Assembly (NCBI GenBank): GCA_004144345.1
Contig: SEEL01000031.1
Location: 1-41,660 of the forward strand
Origin: Hyphomicrobiales bacterium
GTDB lineage: Bacteria > Pseudomonadota > Alphaproteobacteria > Rhizobiales > Devosiaceae
Reading direction: 5' to 3'
Length of the DNA stretch: 41,660 nucleotides
In this document: positions 34,866-41,660 of the stretch, one piece after another
How the letters are laid out: each line of letters begins with the position of its first letter
Position numbering within the stretch: the first letter of the stretch is position 1
Program-made: the position numbers and the translations under genes
Notes under the pieces: generated by a model
Told to the model about the DNA's origin: nothing
The model's database searches: none
The model's input: only the letters and a program-made list of their open reading frames with translations

Positions 34866-35348
34866 TTAGCGCTTCGAGAACTGGAACGAGCGGCGGGCCT
34901 TGGCCTTGCCGTACTTCTTACGCTCGACCACACGGCTGTCGCGGGTGAGGAAACCACCCTTCTTGAGCACGGCGCGCAGTTCCGGCTCATAGAGCTGGAG
35001 AGCCTGCGAGATGCCGTGACGGACAGCGCCGGCCTGGCCGGAGAGGCCGCCGCCGGAGACGGTGGCGACGATGTCGTACTGGTCCTTGCGGGCCACGGCG
35101 ACGATCGGCTGCTGCAGGATCATCTGGAGCACCGGGCGGGCGAAGAACGCGTTGTATTCCTTGCCGTTGACGGTGATCTTGCCGCTGCCCGGCTTCAGCC
35201 AGACGCGGGCGATGGCGTTCTTGCGCTTGCCGGTCGCATAGGCGCGGCCCTGGGCATCGATCTTCTGCACATGAACGGGCGCGGCGGGCGCGGCCGAAGC
35301 AACTGCGGCCGAGCCGAGTTCTTCGAGCGAGTTGATGGTCTCGGCCAT
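34866..35348 (-). CDS. rpsI: 30S ribosomal protein S9
   Basis: Small-subunit protein whose C-terminal tail reaches the P-site tRNA. 160 residues: an Ala-rich N-terminal extension of about 35 residues, usual in Hyphomicrobiales, then the conserved core [40 protein letters not shown] and the C-terminal [17 protein letters not shown]. The start codon overlaps the rplM stop by one base (TAATG), so the two are translationally coupled in the classic rplM-rpsI operon. Confidence 0.98.
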   Translation of the reverse strand: MAETINSLEELGSAAVASAAPAAPVHVQKIDAQGRAYATGKRKNAIARVWLKPGSGKITVNGKEYNAFFARPVLQMILQQPIVAVARKDQYDIVATVSGGGLSGQAGAVRHGISQALQLYEPELRAVLKKGGFLTRDSRVVERKKYGKAKARRSFQFSKR

Positions 35349-35812
35349 TACTTGGCCCTCACATTCTTGGTGTTCATCGAAGCGACGTCGAGGGTCGCCG
35401 GCTGCTGGGCTTCATGCGGATGCTTGTCGCCCGCATAGACCTTGAGGTTGCGCATCTGCTGGCGGCCGAGCGGACCCGAGGGGATCATGCGGCGCACGGC
35501 GTTCTCGAGCACGCGCTCCGGGAAGCGGCCGTCGAGCAGCTGGCGCTGCGTCCGGTCCTTGATGCCGCCGGGATAGCCGGTGTGCCAGAAGAACTTGCGC
35601 TGATCGAGCTTGTTGCCCGTCAGCTTCACCTTCTCGGCGTTGATGATGATGACATTGTCGCCCATGTCCATGTTGGGCGTGTAGGTCGGCAGATGCTTGC
35701 CGCGCAGATGGAGCGCCACGATGGAAGCGAGACGGCCGACGACGAGATCGGTCGCGTCGATCAGGATCCACTTCTTCGTGATGTCACTCGGCTTGGCCGT
35801 GTAGGTCGACAT
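35348..35812 (-). CDS. rplM: 50S ribosomal protein L13
   Basis: Early-assembling large-subunit protein. 154 residues, the normal size. Conserved stretches are [40 protein letters not shown], and [14 protein letters not shown] near the middle, with [19 protein letters not shown] toward the C-terminus. It is the first gene of the rplM-rpsI operon. A promoter candidate lies 50-75 nt upstream. Confidence 0.98.
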   Translation of the reverse strand: MSTYTAKPSDITKKWILIDATDLVVGRLASIVALHLRGKHLPTYTPNMDMGDNVIIINAEKVKLTGNKLDQRKFFWHTGYPGGIKDRTQRQLLDGRFPERVLENAVRRMIPSGPLGRQQMRNLKVYAGDKHPHEAQQPATLDVASMNTKNVRAK

Positions 35813-35860
35813 CGATATTTTTCCCGGAATTGCGGCGTTCCCGCCGGTTTTGGTGGGCGG

Positions 35861-35888
35861 TGTCTAGCACGGATTCTCATAACGTCAA
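35861..35888 (-). promoter_or_regulatory. Candidate rplM promoter
   Basis: On the minus strand TTGACG (35888-35883) with TAGACA (35866-35861) at a 16-bp spacing. The strong -35 with a weak -10 is common for alphaproteobacterial ribosomal genes. Confidence 0.5.
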
Positions 35889-35930
35889 GCGGCTGTATTT
35901 CTATCAATAAAAACAACAGCTTGCAGTTTT

Positions 35931-35966
35931 GGTATCATAATACCGCGCTGGTGGTATCATAATACC
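35931..35966. repeat. Two copies of a 14-bp near-palindrome
   Basis: GGTATCATAATACC occurs at 35931-35944 and 35953-35966, start to start 22 bp (two helical turns). Each copy is a dyad GGTAT-CATA-ATACC. It sits in the 311-bp gap between rplM and the AraC-type gene, about 160 bp before the latter and some 45 bp upstream of the rplM -35. It looks like a paired operator for an unidentified regulator. The remainder of the gap shows nothing clear. Confidence 0.6.
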
Positions 35967-36123
35967 TCACCAGAAAACTCCCGGCAGCCGGGCGTCTGCG
36001 GCCATCCACCCCTTTCGCAGCCGGGCGGCCACAAAAACCGGGCGCCTGCCCTGCCCGAAGCGCAAGATCGGTCGAGCGCGTGGCAGTCGCCGCGACCTAG
36101 ATGGAGACGCCACGCAGGAAGAA

Positions 36124-37011
36124 ATGATGAAGACCGCCCTAGAGACCTACCAGGCCCGGATGCAGCGCGCGCTGGACCATATCGACCACCACCTCGATGG
36201 CGATCTGGACCTCGACACGGTCAGCCGGGTCGCGGCCTTCTCCAGGTTTCATTTCCACCGGCAGTTCGCGGCAACCTTCGGGTTGTCCCTCCATCGCTAT
36301 GTCCAGCTTGCGCGTCTGAAGCGCGCCTCGCAGCAGCTGGCCGCCTCCGACGCCGCAAGCGTCACCGATATCGCGATGGATGCCGGCTATGACGCCCCCG
36401 ATGCCTTCGCCCGCGCCTTCCGGCAACGGTTCGGGCAATCGCCGTCATCGTTCCGCACTGCCCCCGACTGGGGCGCGTGGCTCGTGGCCCTCGGGCCCCT
36501 CGACAACGCAAGGAACAAGCTCATGCAGATCATTTTCGACCAACAGGACGTATCCATCCGCGAGGTGCCCCCGACGCCGGTGGCGATCCTCGAACATCGC
36601 GGCGACCGGGCAAAGCTCGGCGCTACCTTCCAGCGCTTCCGCGCCTGGGGCCAGGCAGCCCGGCTGACGCCCGAGACCAGCCCCAGCTTCATGGTGTTCC
36701 GTTCCGAGCGGGAGCCAGCGGTGGCAGCCGACTACAGCATGGATATCTGCGTCGCCACCGACCGGCCCATCGGGGCGGCGGATGCGCCGGTCCGGGCCGG
36801 CATCATCCCCGGCGGCCGCTGCGCGGTGCTGCGCTATCCCGGCAACACCAACAACCTCGAGCCGGCCGCGCTCTATCTCTACCGCGACTGGCTGCCCGCC
36901 AGCGGCGAAGAAGCCCGCGACTTCCCGATCTACTGCCAGCGCCGGCTGGCCCGCATCCCCGAAGTGCCGGCGCATGAAGTGGTGGTGGAACTCTTCCTGC
37001 CGCTGAAATAG
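36124..37011 (+). CDS. AraC-family regulator with GyrI-like effector domain
   Basis: A 295-residue regulator. The N-terminal AraC double helix-turn-helix (about residues 8-110) shows LDLDTVSRVAAFSRFHFHRQ and SVTDIAMDAGYDAPDAFARA with FRQRFGQSPSSFR, as in MarA/Rob. The C-terminal part (about 137-295) is a GyrI-like small-molecule-binding domain: VSIREVPPTPVAILEHRGD, then GGRCAVLRYPGN and LYLYRDWLPASGEEARDFP. This order is typical of Rob/BmrR-like multidrug-response activators. ATGs at 36124 and 36127 are both possible after AGGAAG; the first is kept. No efflux gene adjoins it. The effector is unknown. Confidence 0.9.
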   Translation: MMKTALETYQARMQRALDHIDHHLDGDLDLDTVSRVAAFSRFHFHRQFAATFGLSLHRYVQLARLKRASQQLAASDAASVTDIAMDAGYDAPDAFARAFRQRFGQSPSSFRTAPDWGAWLVALGPLDNARNKLMQIIFDQQDVSIREVPPTPVAILEHRGDRAKLGATFQRFRAWGQAARLTPETSPSFMVFRSEREPAVAADYSMDICVATDRPIGAADAPVRAGIIPGGRCAVLRYPGNTNNLEPAALYLYRDWLPASGEEARDFPIYCQRRLARIPEVPAHEVVVELFLPLK

Positions 37012-37039
37012 CGGGCCAGCGGCCTGCCCCGGCCTCCGC

Positions 37040-38065
37040 CTAGATCGAATAGAGGTCGATGAAGGCCTGCACATTGGTGACATTGAGGGCCTCAGGCAGG
37101 CCCTCAATGTCCCTGCAGGTCAGGGCGGCTTCCCGGGTGCGCTTGCCGACCACGCCGTCCGGCGTCCCCACGTCGCAACCGAGCCCGTTGAGCAGTTCCT
37201 GCAACTGCCTGACCTGGGCCTTCTGTGCCTCGCCATAGAGTTCGGCGCCCGAGACGACCGAGATATTGCGCATCTTGATGGTGAGGCCGTCTTCGGAAAA
37301 TGCGGTGAAGGGGCCGATCGTCGGGCCGCTCAGTTCCTGCCAGTTCTGCCCCCAGCCGTTCATCGCCAGCCCCAGGATGAAGAGGAACCGGCTGGCGTAC
37401 TTGATCGGCTTTTCCGGGTCGCATTCATTGCCATAGTAGCAATGGGGCTGCTCATTGGTCGCCGCCCCTTCCGACACGAAAACCGCTCGCCCATCGCAGG
37501 TGACGAGCTTCCAGCCCCGGGCATCGTTGGCCCACCGCACCTTCATGGAAAAGCTGACCCATTTGCCGAAATCCTCGGGGGCCTGGCATTGCAGGAACTG
37601 GAAGGTGAGCCCGTTGAGGGCGTCGAGCTTGAGCATGTTGACGAAGTTCTTGCGCGCCTCGCCTTCCCAGCTGGCCACGCGCAGCCGCGTGTCGTGCCCC
37701 TTGCCGCCGAACGGATAGGTTTCGCCCTGGGTGTAGCCCCGATACGAGAACGCCGGATCGACCCAGATATCGAAGCGGTATTCCACCGCATCGCCCAGCC
37801 GCGCCTGCTCATGGCGCTGGATGACGTTCTTGGTGTTGCCGTTCAGGCAGTCGCTCTCGCCGCTGCCATTGCCGTAATCGGTGTCGCTGCAATCCTTGGG
37901 CATGATGTGGAAGGTGATCTCGCCGTCCGCGACGACCGGCGGGATCGAGCCGTTGAGGTCCGACGCCGCAAAGCCAGCCGGGAGTTGATCGCTCGCCCGG
38001 CTGATCCCGGGTCCCGCCAGTGATGCCGCAATAACAGCAGCCAGAACCGAAAGTATTCGCGCCAT
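37040..38065 (-). CDS. Secreted lectin/lyase-like protein with peptidoglycan-binding domain
   Basis: A 341-residue exported protein. Signal peptide about 1-24 (LAAVIAASLAGPGISRAS). The middle (about 45-255) resembles the jelly-roll of polysaccharide-lyase / concanavalin-like proteins (PF14099-type): VEYRFDIWVDPAFSYRGYT, WEGEARKNF, and KWVSFSMKVRWANDARGWKL followed by VTCDGRAVF, the strand pair such folds use at the glycan groove. Residues about 280-325 match PG_binding_1 (VRQLQELLNGLGCDVGTPDG, VVGKRTREAAL). Four or more cysteines suggest disulfides. It may act on a glycan at the cell wall; catalytic residues cannot be assigned by eye. Confidence 0.72.
   Translation of the reverse strand: MARILSVLAAVIAASLAGPGISRASDQLPAGFAASDLNGSIPPVVADGEITFHIMPKDCSDTDYGNGSGESDCLNGNTKNVIQRHEQARLGDAVEYRFDIWVDPAFSYRGYTQGETYPFGGKGHDTRLRVASWEGEARKNFVNMLKLDALNGLTFQFLQCQAPEDFGKWVSFSMKVRWANDARGWKLVTCDGRAVFVSEGAATNEQPHCYYGNECDPEKPIKYASRFLFILGLAMNGWGQNWQELSGPTIGPFTAFSEDGLTIKMRNISVVSGAELYGEAQKAQVRQLQELLNGLGCDVGTPDGVVGKRTREAALTCRDIEGLPEALNVTNVQAFIDLYSI
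37079..37111. repeat. Perfect 14-bp hairpin inside a coding region
   Basis: GACATTGAGGGCCT (37079-37092) and AGGCCCTCAATGTC (37098-37111) are perfect inverted copies with a 5-nt loop, in the last 25 codons of the lectin/lyase-like gene. There is no T-run. It may fold in the mRNA near the stop codon. Confidence 0.6.
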
Positions 38066-38282
38066 CGCCCACCCCCTGTTCTGCCGATGCTAGCAGTCAA
38101 TGCAGGCGCCGAACATCTCCCTTCTCGCAACGCGCCGATTTGGACGCCCGCCTCCTCTCGCCTAGACTGCCCGTTCGGACAGCAGGGCCCGGCATATGCG
38201 CTTCGTCATCATGGGCGGGTGGGTGTCCGGGCGCCGCTCGGCCGCGGCGTCCTGAGTCTGGTGCGACGGCTCGCCGACCGCC

Positions 38283-39905
38283 CTACTCGCGCAGGCCCGG
38301 CGCTTCCTGGCCGGTGCGCTCGACATATTCGGTGTAGCCGCCGCCATAGGCGTGCACGCCCTCCGGCGTCAGCTCCAGCACGCGATTGCTGAGCGCGGCG
38401 AGGAAATGCCGGTCGTGCGAGACGAACAGCATGGTGCCCTCATAGGTCGACAGCGCTTCGATCAGCATCTGCTTGGTGGCGATGTCGAGATGGTTGGTCG
38501 GCTCGTCGAGGACGAGGAAGTTCGGCGCATCGAACAACAGCTTGGCCATCACCAGCCGGGCCTTCTCGCCGCCCGACAGCACGCGCACCTTCTTTTCGAT
38601 CTCGTCGCCGGAAAAGCCGAAGCAGCCGGCCAGCGTGCGCAGCGTCGACTGTCCCGCCTGCGGGAATGAATCCTCGAGCGACTGGAACACCGTTCGATCG
38701 CCGTCGAGCAGATCCATCGCGTGCTGGGCGAAATAGCCGAGCTTGACGCTCGGCCCGATGGCGACGCTGCCCTGGTCGGGCGTCGCGCTGTCGGCCACCA
38801 GCTTCAGCAGCGTCGATTTGCCGGCGCCGTTGACGCCCATGATGCACCAGCGCTCCTTGCGCCGCACATGGAAGTCGAGCCCCTCATAGATAGTGCGGCT
38901 GCCATAGGCTTTATGGACGCCCTTGAGCATCGCCACATCCTCGCCCGAGCGCGCCGGCGGGCGGAACTCGAACGAAATCGTCTGGCGGCGCTTGGGCGGC
39001 TCGACCTTGTCGATCTTGTCGAGCTTCTTGACCCGGCTCTGCACCTGCGCGGCGTGGCTGGCGCGCGCCTTGAAGCGCTCGATGAACGCAATTTCCTTGG
39101 CCAGCATCGCCTGCTGGCGCTCGAACTGCGCCTGCGCCTGCTTGTCGCTCAGCGCCCGCTGCTGCTGGTAGAAATCGTAATTGCCGCTGTAGCTGGTGAG
39201 CGTGCCGCCATCGATCTCGACGATCTTGTTGACGATGCGGTTCATGAACTCGCGATCATGCGAGGTCATGAACACCACGCCCTCATAGCGTTTCAGGAAA
39301 TCCTCGAGCCAGATCAGGCTTTCGAGATCGAGATGGTTGCTCGGTTCGTCAAGCAGCAGCGCATCGGGCCGCATCAGCAAAATCTTGGCGAGCGCCACGC
39401 GCATCTTCCAGCCGCCCGACAGCTTGCCGACATCGCCGTCCATCATCTCCTGGCTGAAGCCGAGGCCGTCGAGCACTTCGCGGGCCCGCGCATCGAGGCT
39501 GTAGCCGTCGAGCTCCTGGAACTTGCCCTGCACATCGCCATAGCGCGCGATGATCTCGTCCATCTCGTCGGCGCGATCGGGATCGGCCATCGCCGCCTCG
39601 AGCTCGGCCATCTCGGCCATCAGGCCGCCCACGGGCCCGGCGCCTTCCATCACCTCGGCCACCGCGGGCCGCCCCGCCATGTCGCCGACATCCTGGCTGA
39701 AATAGCCGATGGTGGTGCCGCGATCGACTGCCACCTGCCCCTCGTCCGGCGCTTCCTCGCCGACGATCATGCGGAACAGCGTCGTCTTCCCCGCCCCGTT
39801 CGGCCCGACCAGCCCGACCTTCTCGCCGCGCTGCAGGGCGGCCGACGCCTCGATGAAGACAATCTGCTTGCCGTTCTGCTTGCCGATGCTTTCCAGGCGG
39901 ATCAT
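38283..39905 (-). CDS. ABC-F family ATPase
   Basis: A 540-residue soluble protein with two ABC ATPase domains in tandem and no membrane helices, the ABC-F layout of ribosome-associated translation factors. Domain 1: Walker A GPNGAGKTT (about 34-42), signature KLSGGWKMR, Walker B LLLDEPSNHLD. Domain 2: GVNGAGKSTLLKLV, VLSGGEKARLVMAK, FLVLDEPTNHLD. Between them is the charged linker (QQQRALSDKQAQAQFERQQA, then KARASHAAQVQSRVKKLDKI), the P-site tRNA interaction motif region. It is most like the YbiT/Uup-type groups; which one is not certain. It acts on the ribosome or in ribosome rescue. In the 217-bp gap before the lectin/lyase gene I see no gene. Confidence 0.93.
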   Translation of the reverse strand: MIRLESIGKQNGKQIVFIEASAALQRGEKVGLVGPNGAGKTTLFRMIVGEEAPDEGQVAVDRGTTIGYFSQDVGDMAGRPAVAEVMEGAGPVGGLMAEMAELEAAMADPDRADEMDEIIARYGDVQGKFQELDGYSLDARAREVLDGLGFSQEMMDGDVGKLSGGWKMRVALAKILLMRPDALLLDEPSNHLDLESLIWLEDFLKRYEGVVFMTSHDREFMNRIVNKIVEIDGGTLTSYSGNYDFYQQQRALSDKQAQAQFERQQAMLAKEIAFIERFKARASHAAQVQSRVKKLDKIDKVEPPKRRQTISFEFRPPARSGEDVAMLKGVHKAYGSRTIYEGLDFHVRRKERWCIMGVNGAGKSTLLKLVADSATPDQGSVAIGPSVKLGYFAQHAMDLLDGDRTVFQSLEDSFPQAGQSTLRTLAGCFGFSGDEIEKKVRVLSGGEKARLVMAKLLFDAPNFLVLDEPTNHLDIATKQMLIEALSTYEGTMLFVSHDRHFLAALSNRVLELTPEGVHAYGGGYTEYVERTGQEAPGLRE

Positions 39906-40003
39906 GGGGCGGTCCAGTGTTCGAAAGCGCGCCCTAAACCATCCGCCGCCCCCTTATGCAAGCACCACAACAGCGCAGCAGGGTTGCGGGAGGTAGAAAC
40001 GTC

Positions 40004-41167
40004 CTAGAAGTGCTGTGTGGTCTTTAGGGTCGCCTTGGCAGCACCCTGATCGTTCACTTCGCCGGCAGCAACCAGTTCGGACGTAGTCGTAGGACGCCAC
40101 TCGACCGATCCGCGTACGTAGGTAACGGGCCCAAACCAGGCGTCGCTGAACTGACCAATGGCCCCCTGAACGCGAAGGTTTTCAACCGGGACTACCGAGC
40201 CCGTCAGCTGAATTTGGGTGACGATCTGGGATCCGATGTAAGCCTGTCCAGACAAGTCTATGGCAGGTCCGACATCGCGATCACCGATGCCGATCGACGC
40301 GCCCAATACATTCTCGTCGAACGTACCGCTCACTGTGACGGTTATGTACCCCGGGCCGAGATGAGCTTTTGCCGTGGCACCGTATTGCGCGTTGTCCTCG
40401 TCGATCCCGCCGAACAGCAACAAGTCTCCAACTTCACCCTCGAAAAGAAAGCTTCCGGATACGGACCAGAAGTCAACTTGGCCATCGAGGACCCCTGCCG
40501 CTTGCCCCACAATCTTTGCCGCGATCATCCCGTCGTCGTACGAAGCTTTGGCTATCAGCGACCCTGGCGGCGTGGGCTGTGGTGGCCAGGCCCAGTACCA
40601 GTATGAGTTGTCGTAACCCTCAACATCTTCCAGACTAACTCCGAACGACCACGCGCCAACGTCCGCCAAGAGTTGGATGCCCAGACCTCCTCCGTAAACC
40701 GACGCAAATTCAGTGCCGATGAAAGGGCGGAGAATTGTGATGGGTTCAATCCGAGTGCCATTCACCAACGACCCGTAGGTGCGGTCGAAATAGCCAACTC
40801 TTGCGCGCAACTCGGTGCCGATCTGGACGTAGGCTTCGTTAAGCCGGAATATGCTGGTCCCATTGCTGAACGCCAACTCAGTCTCGACGCCCATGGCCGC
40901 CGCGAGCCCCATCGTCTGATCGACCACGACGCCTAGGCGTGCCTTGCCGCCAGTCGAGCCCAGCAAGCCAGCCTGACTGTCCCATCCTGCCGTAAGTCCG
41001 ACATAGCCGGACAAGAACAGGCATCGGCCTGTCTCTTCGTCAGACCACGACAGCCCGCTGTCCCAGCACTCGAGCAACTCCGGCGGCGAGTAAGGCTCAA
41101 TTGCCTCAAAGCCGAGTGCTTGCCCGGCGAGCATGGCAGCCACAGCCGCGAGTAGAAGTCGGCGCAT
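40004..41167 (-). CDS. Rhizobial-type outer-membrane porin
   Basis: A 387-residue outer-membrane beta-barrel candidate. The signal peptide is residues 1-19 (MRRLLLAAVAAMLAGQALG), and the mature protein has alternating polar/hydrophobic strands and ends in phenylalanine (TTQHF), the signal for barrel assembly. CLFLSGYVGLTAGWDS and YGGGLGIQLLADVGAWSFGV with VRGSVEWRPT recall the porin_2 family of Hyphomicrobiales. The conserved Cys pair near the N-terminus (ECWDSG, GRCLF) is typical. Its codon use is less G+C-biased than the neighbours, and the 49-bp repeat lies just upstream, hinting at a different history. AGGGGG precedes the ATG. Confidence 0.78.
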   Translation of the reverse strand: MRRLLLAAVAAMLAGQALGFEAIEPYSPPELLECWDSGLSWSDEETGRCLFLSGYVGLTAGWDSQAGLLGSTGGKARLGVVVDQTMGLAAAMGVETELAFSNGTSIFRLNEAYVQIGTELRARVGYFDRTYGSLVNGTRIEPITILRPFIGTEFASVYGGGLGIQLLADVGAWSFGVSLEDVEGYDNSYWYWAWPPQPTPPGSLIAKASYDDGMIAAKIVGQAAGVLDGQVDFWSVSGSFLFEGEVGDLLLFGGIDEDNAQYGATAKAHLGPGYITVTVSGTFDENVLGASIGIGDRDVGPAIDLSGQAYIGSQIVTQIQLTGSVVPVENLRVQGAIGQFSDAWFGPVTYVRGSVEWRPTTTSELVAAGEVNDQGAAKATLKTTQHF

Positions 41168-41292
41168 GATTTCCCCCTAGGGGAATAAGGGACGACTGAC
41201 AGGTTCGTGTCAAACGGCCTCAGCGCTACGCGCCGAGGAGGGGACCGGGGAAGCCGGTGGGCGGGGGCGGGCCACAAGCACTTTGCCTGTCG

Positions 41293-41440
41293 CCCCACCC
41301 TCATCCGCCCTTCGGGCACCTTCTCCCATTAAGGGAGAAGGTGATGGAGCCTAGAGCCCTCAGTCAGGGGCGTGGAGGACTCTCAGTCGGGCCTTCTCCC
41401 TTGATGGGAGAAGGTGCCCGAAGGGCGGATGAGGGTGGGG
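41293..41440. repeat. 49-bp inverted repeat (RIME/REP-like element)
   Basis: Left arm 41293-41341 and right arm 41392-41440 are inverted copies with one mismatch; the first 37 bp (41293-41329 with 41404-41440) are exact. Each arm also contains its own CCTTCTCCC/GGGAGAAGG stem. Between them lie 50 bp. This kind of palindromic element is widespread in Hyphomicrobiales genomes, a statement from memory. It lies in the intergenic stretch upstream of the porin gene; 41441-41609 otherwise shows only a single TTATCCAC at 41547-41554, resembling a DnaA box. Confidence 0.85.
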
Positions 41441-41609
41441 CCAGATTCGCGAGAATCTACGTATTCATCCGCACCCCCAAAACCGCTTAACTCAACTAGC
41501 GGATTCCCCAGCAAGCTCTAGGCGCACACCCCGATTTTGGCCCAACTTATCCACGTCCCCCCAGGCCGGGTGTAAACTCCCCTCATCCCGCTCACAGAGA
41601 GCGAAGGTC

Positions 41610-41660
41610 ATGACGAGTGATCTGGGAGGGGGAGGCCGGGTGGGGCGGGGTCGCTCGCCA
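41610..41660 (+). CDS. Possible 5' end of a gene running out of the window
   Basis: An ATG preceded by GCGAAGG opens a frame of 17 codons that stays open to the edge (MTSDLGGGGRVGRGRSP). The stretch is Gly/Arg-rich and not recognisable. It could be chance in G+C-rich DNA. Confidence 0.2.
   Translation, partial: MTSDLGGGGRVGRGRSP

Noticed and set aside
38066-38282. Small gene in the gap before the ABC-F gene
   Set aside because: Short frames exist on both strands, but none has a ribosome binding site or recognisable protein character.
41171-41185. Palindrome TTCCCC-CTA-GGGGAA before the porin start
   Set aside because: It overlaps the purine-rich ribosome binding site and is short; it could be chance and no partner site exists.
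41547-41554. DnaA-box-like TTATCCAC suggesting a replication origin
   Set aside because: Only one copy, with no cluster, A+T-rich unwinding region or origin-linked genes nearby.

Overview
The window looks like chromosome from an alphaproteobacterium of the order Hyphomicrobiales, most like Devosia or a close relative. This is inferred from the high G+C, a eukaryote-type NADP isocitrate dehydrogenase near alaS and recA, the gene set aminotransferase / hom / glpX / recJ, an S9 protein with a long N-terminal extension, a rhizobial-type porin, and a 49-bp inverted repeat of a type I remember from Hyphomicrobiales genomes. There is no phage, plasmid, insertion sequence, CRISPR array, tRNA or rRNA that I can recognise.

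Layout. 1-5.4 kb (+): icd behind a hairpin-rich upstream segment, then a family 8 glycosyltransferase, a secreted DUF2807-type protein, a glycerophosphodiester phosphodiesterase and an EamA transporter. 5.4-9.5 kb (-): alaS and a membrane-anchored EAL phosphodiesterase. 9.8-12.8 kb (+): recA with a LexA-like box and a strong terminator, then a translationally coupled trio (AraD1/FAH-type enzyme, antibiotic-biosynthesis-monooxygenase-like protein, half-size EamA transporter). 12.8-16 kb (-): cyclopropane-fatty-acid synthase and recJ, divergent from a Tim44-domain protein. 17-21.2 kb (-): a frameshifted globin-coupled chemoreceptor with an FNR/FixK-like box upstream, then hom-glpX. 21.3-24.1 kb (-): two tandem secreted glycine-rich repeat proteins, divergent from a winged-helix regulator. 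25.9-29.1 kb: a secreted protein of unknown function, rlmC and an AlaC-type aminotransferase. 29.3-32 kb (-): two SdpR/SdpI-type modules around an aldo/keto reductase. 32-34.8 kb: nitronate monooxygenase, and an alpha/beta hydrolase divergent from a TetR regulator with twin operators. 34.9-35.8 kb (-): rplM-rpsI. 36-41.2 kb: AraC-GyrI regulator, a secreted lectin/lyase-like protein with a peptidoglycan-binding tail, an ABC-F ATPase and a porin. The window ends with the 49-bp inverted repeat.

Most notable. The homoserine dehydrogenase carries about 56 extra N-terminal residues that look like a small alphaproteobacterial helix-turn-helix domain, and its ribosome binding site and start codon sit inside a perfect 11-bp inverted repeat. 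Together these suggest a self-regulating biosynthetic enzyme. Other points worth checking are the one-base lesion in the globin-coupled sensor below an anaerobic box, the tandem glycine-rich pair whose C-terminal halves stay nearly identical, two SdpR promoters of the same architecture, paired TetR operators 31 bp apart, and a repeated near-palindrome between rplM and the AraC gene. Functions come from reading motifs by eye. No database search was possible.
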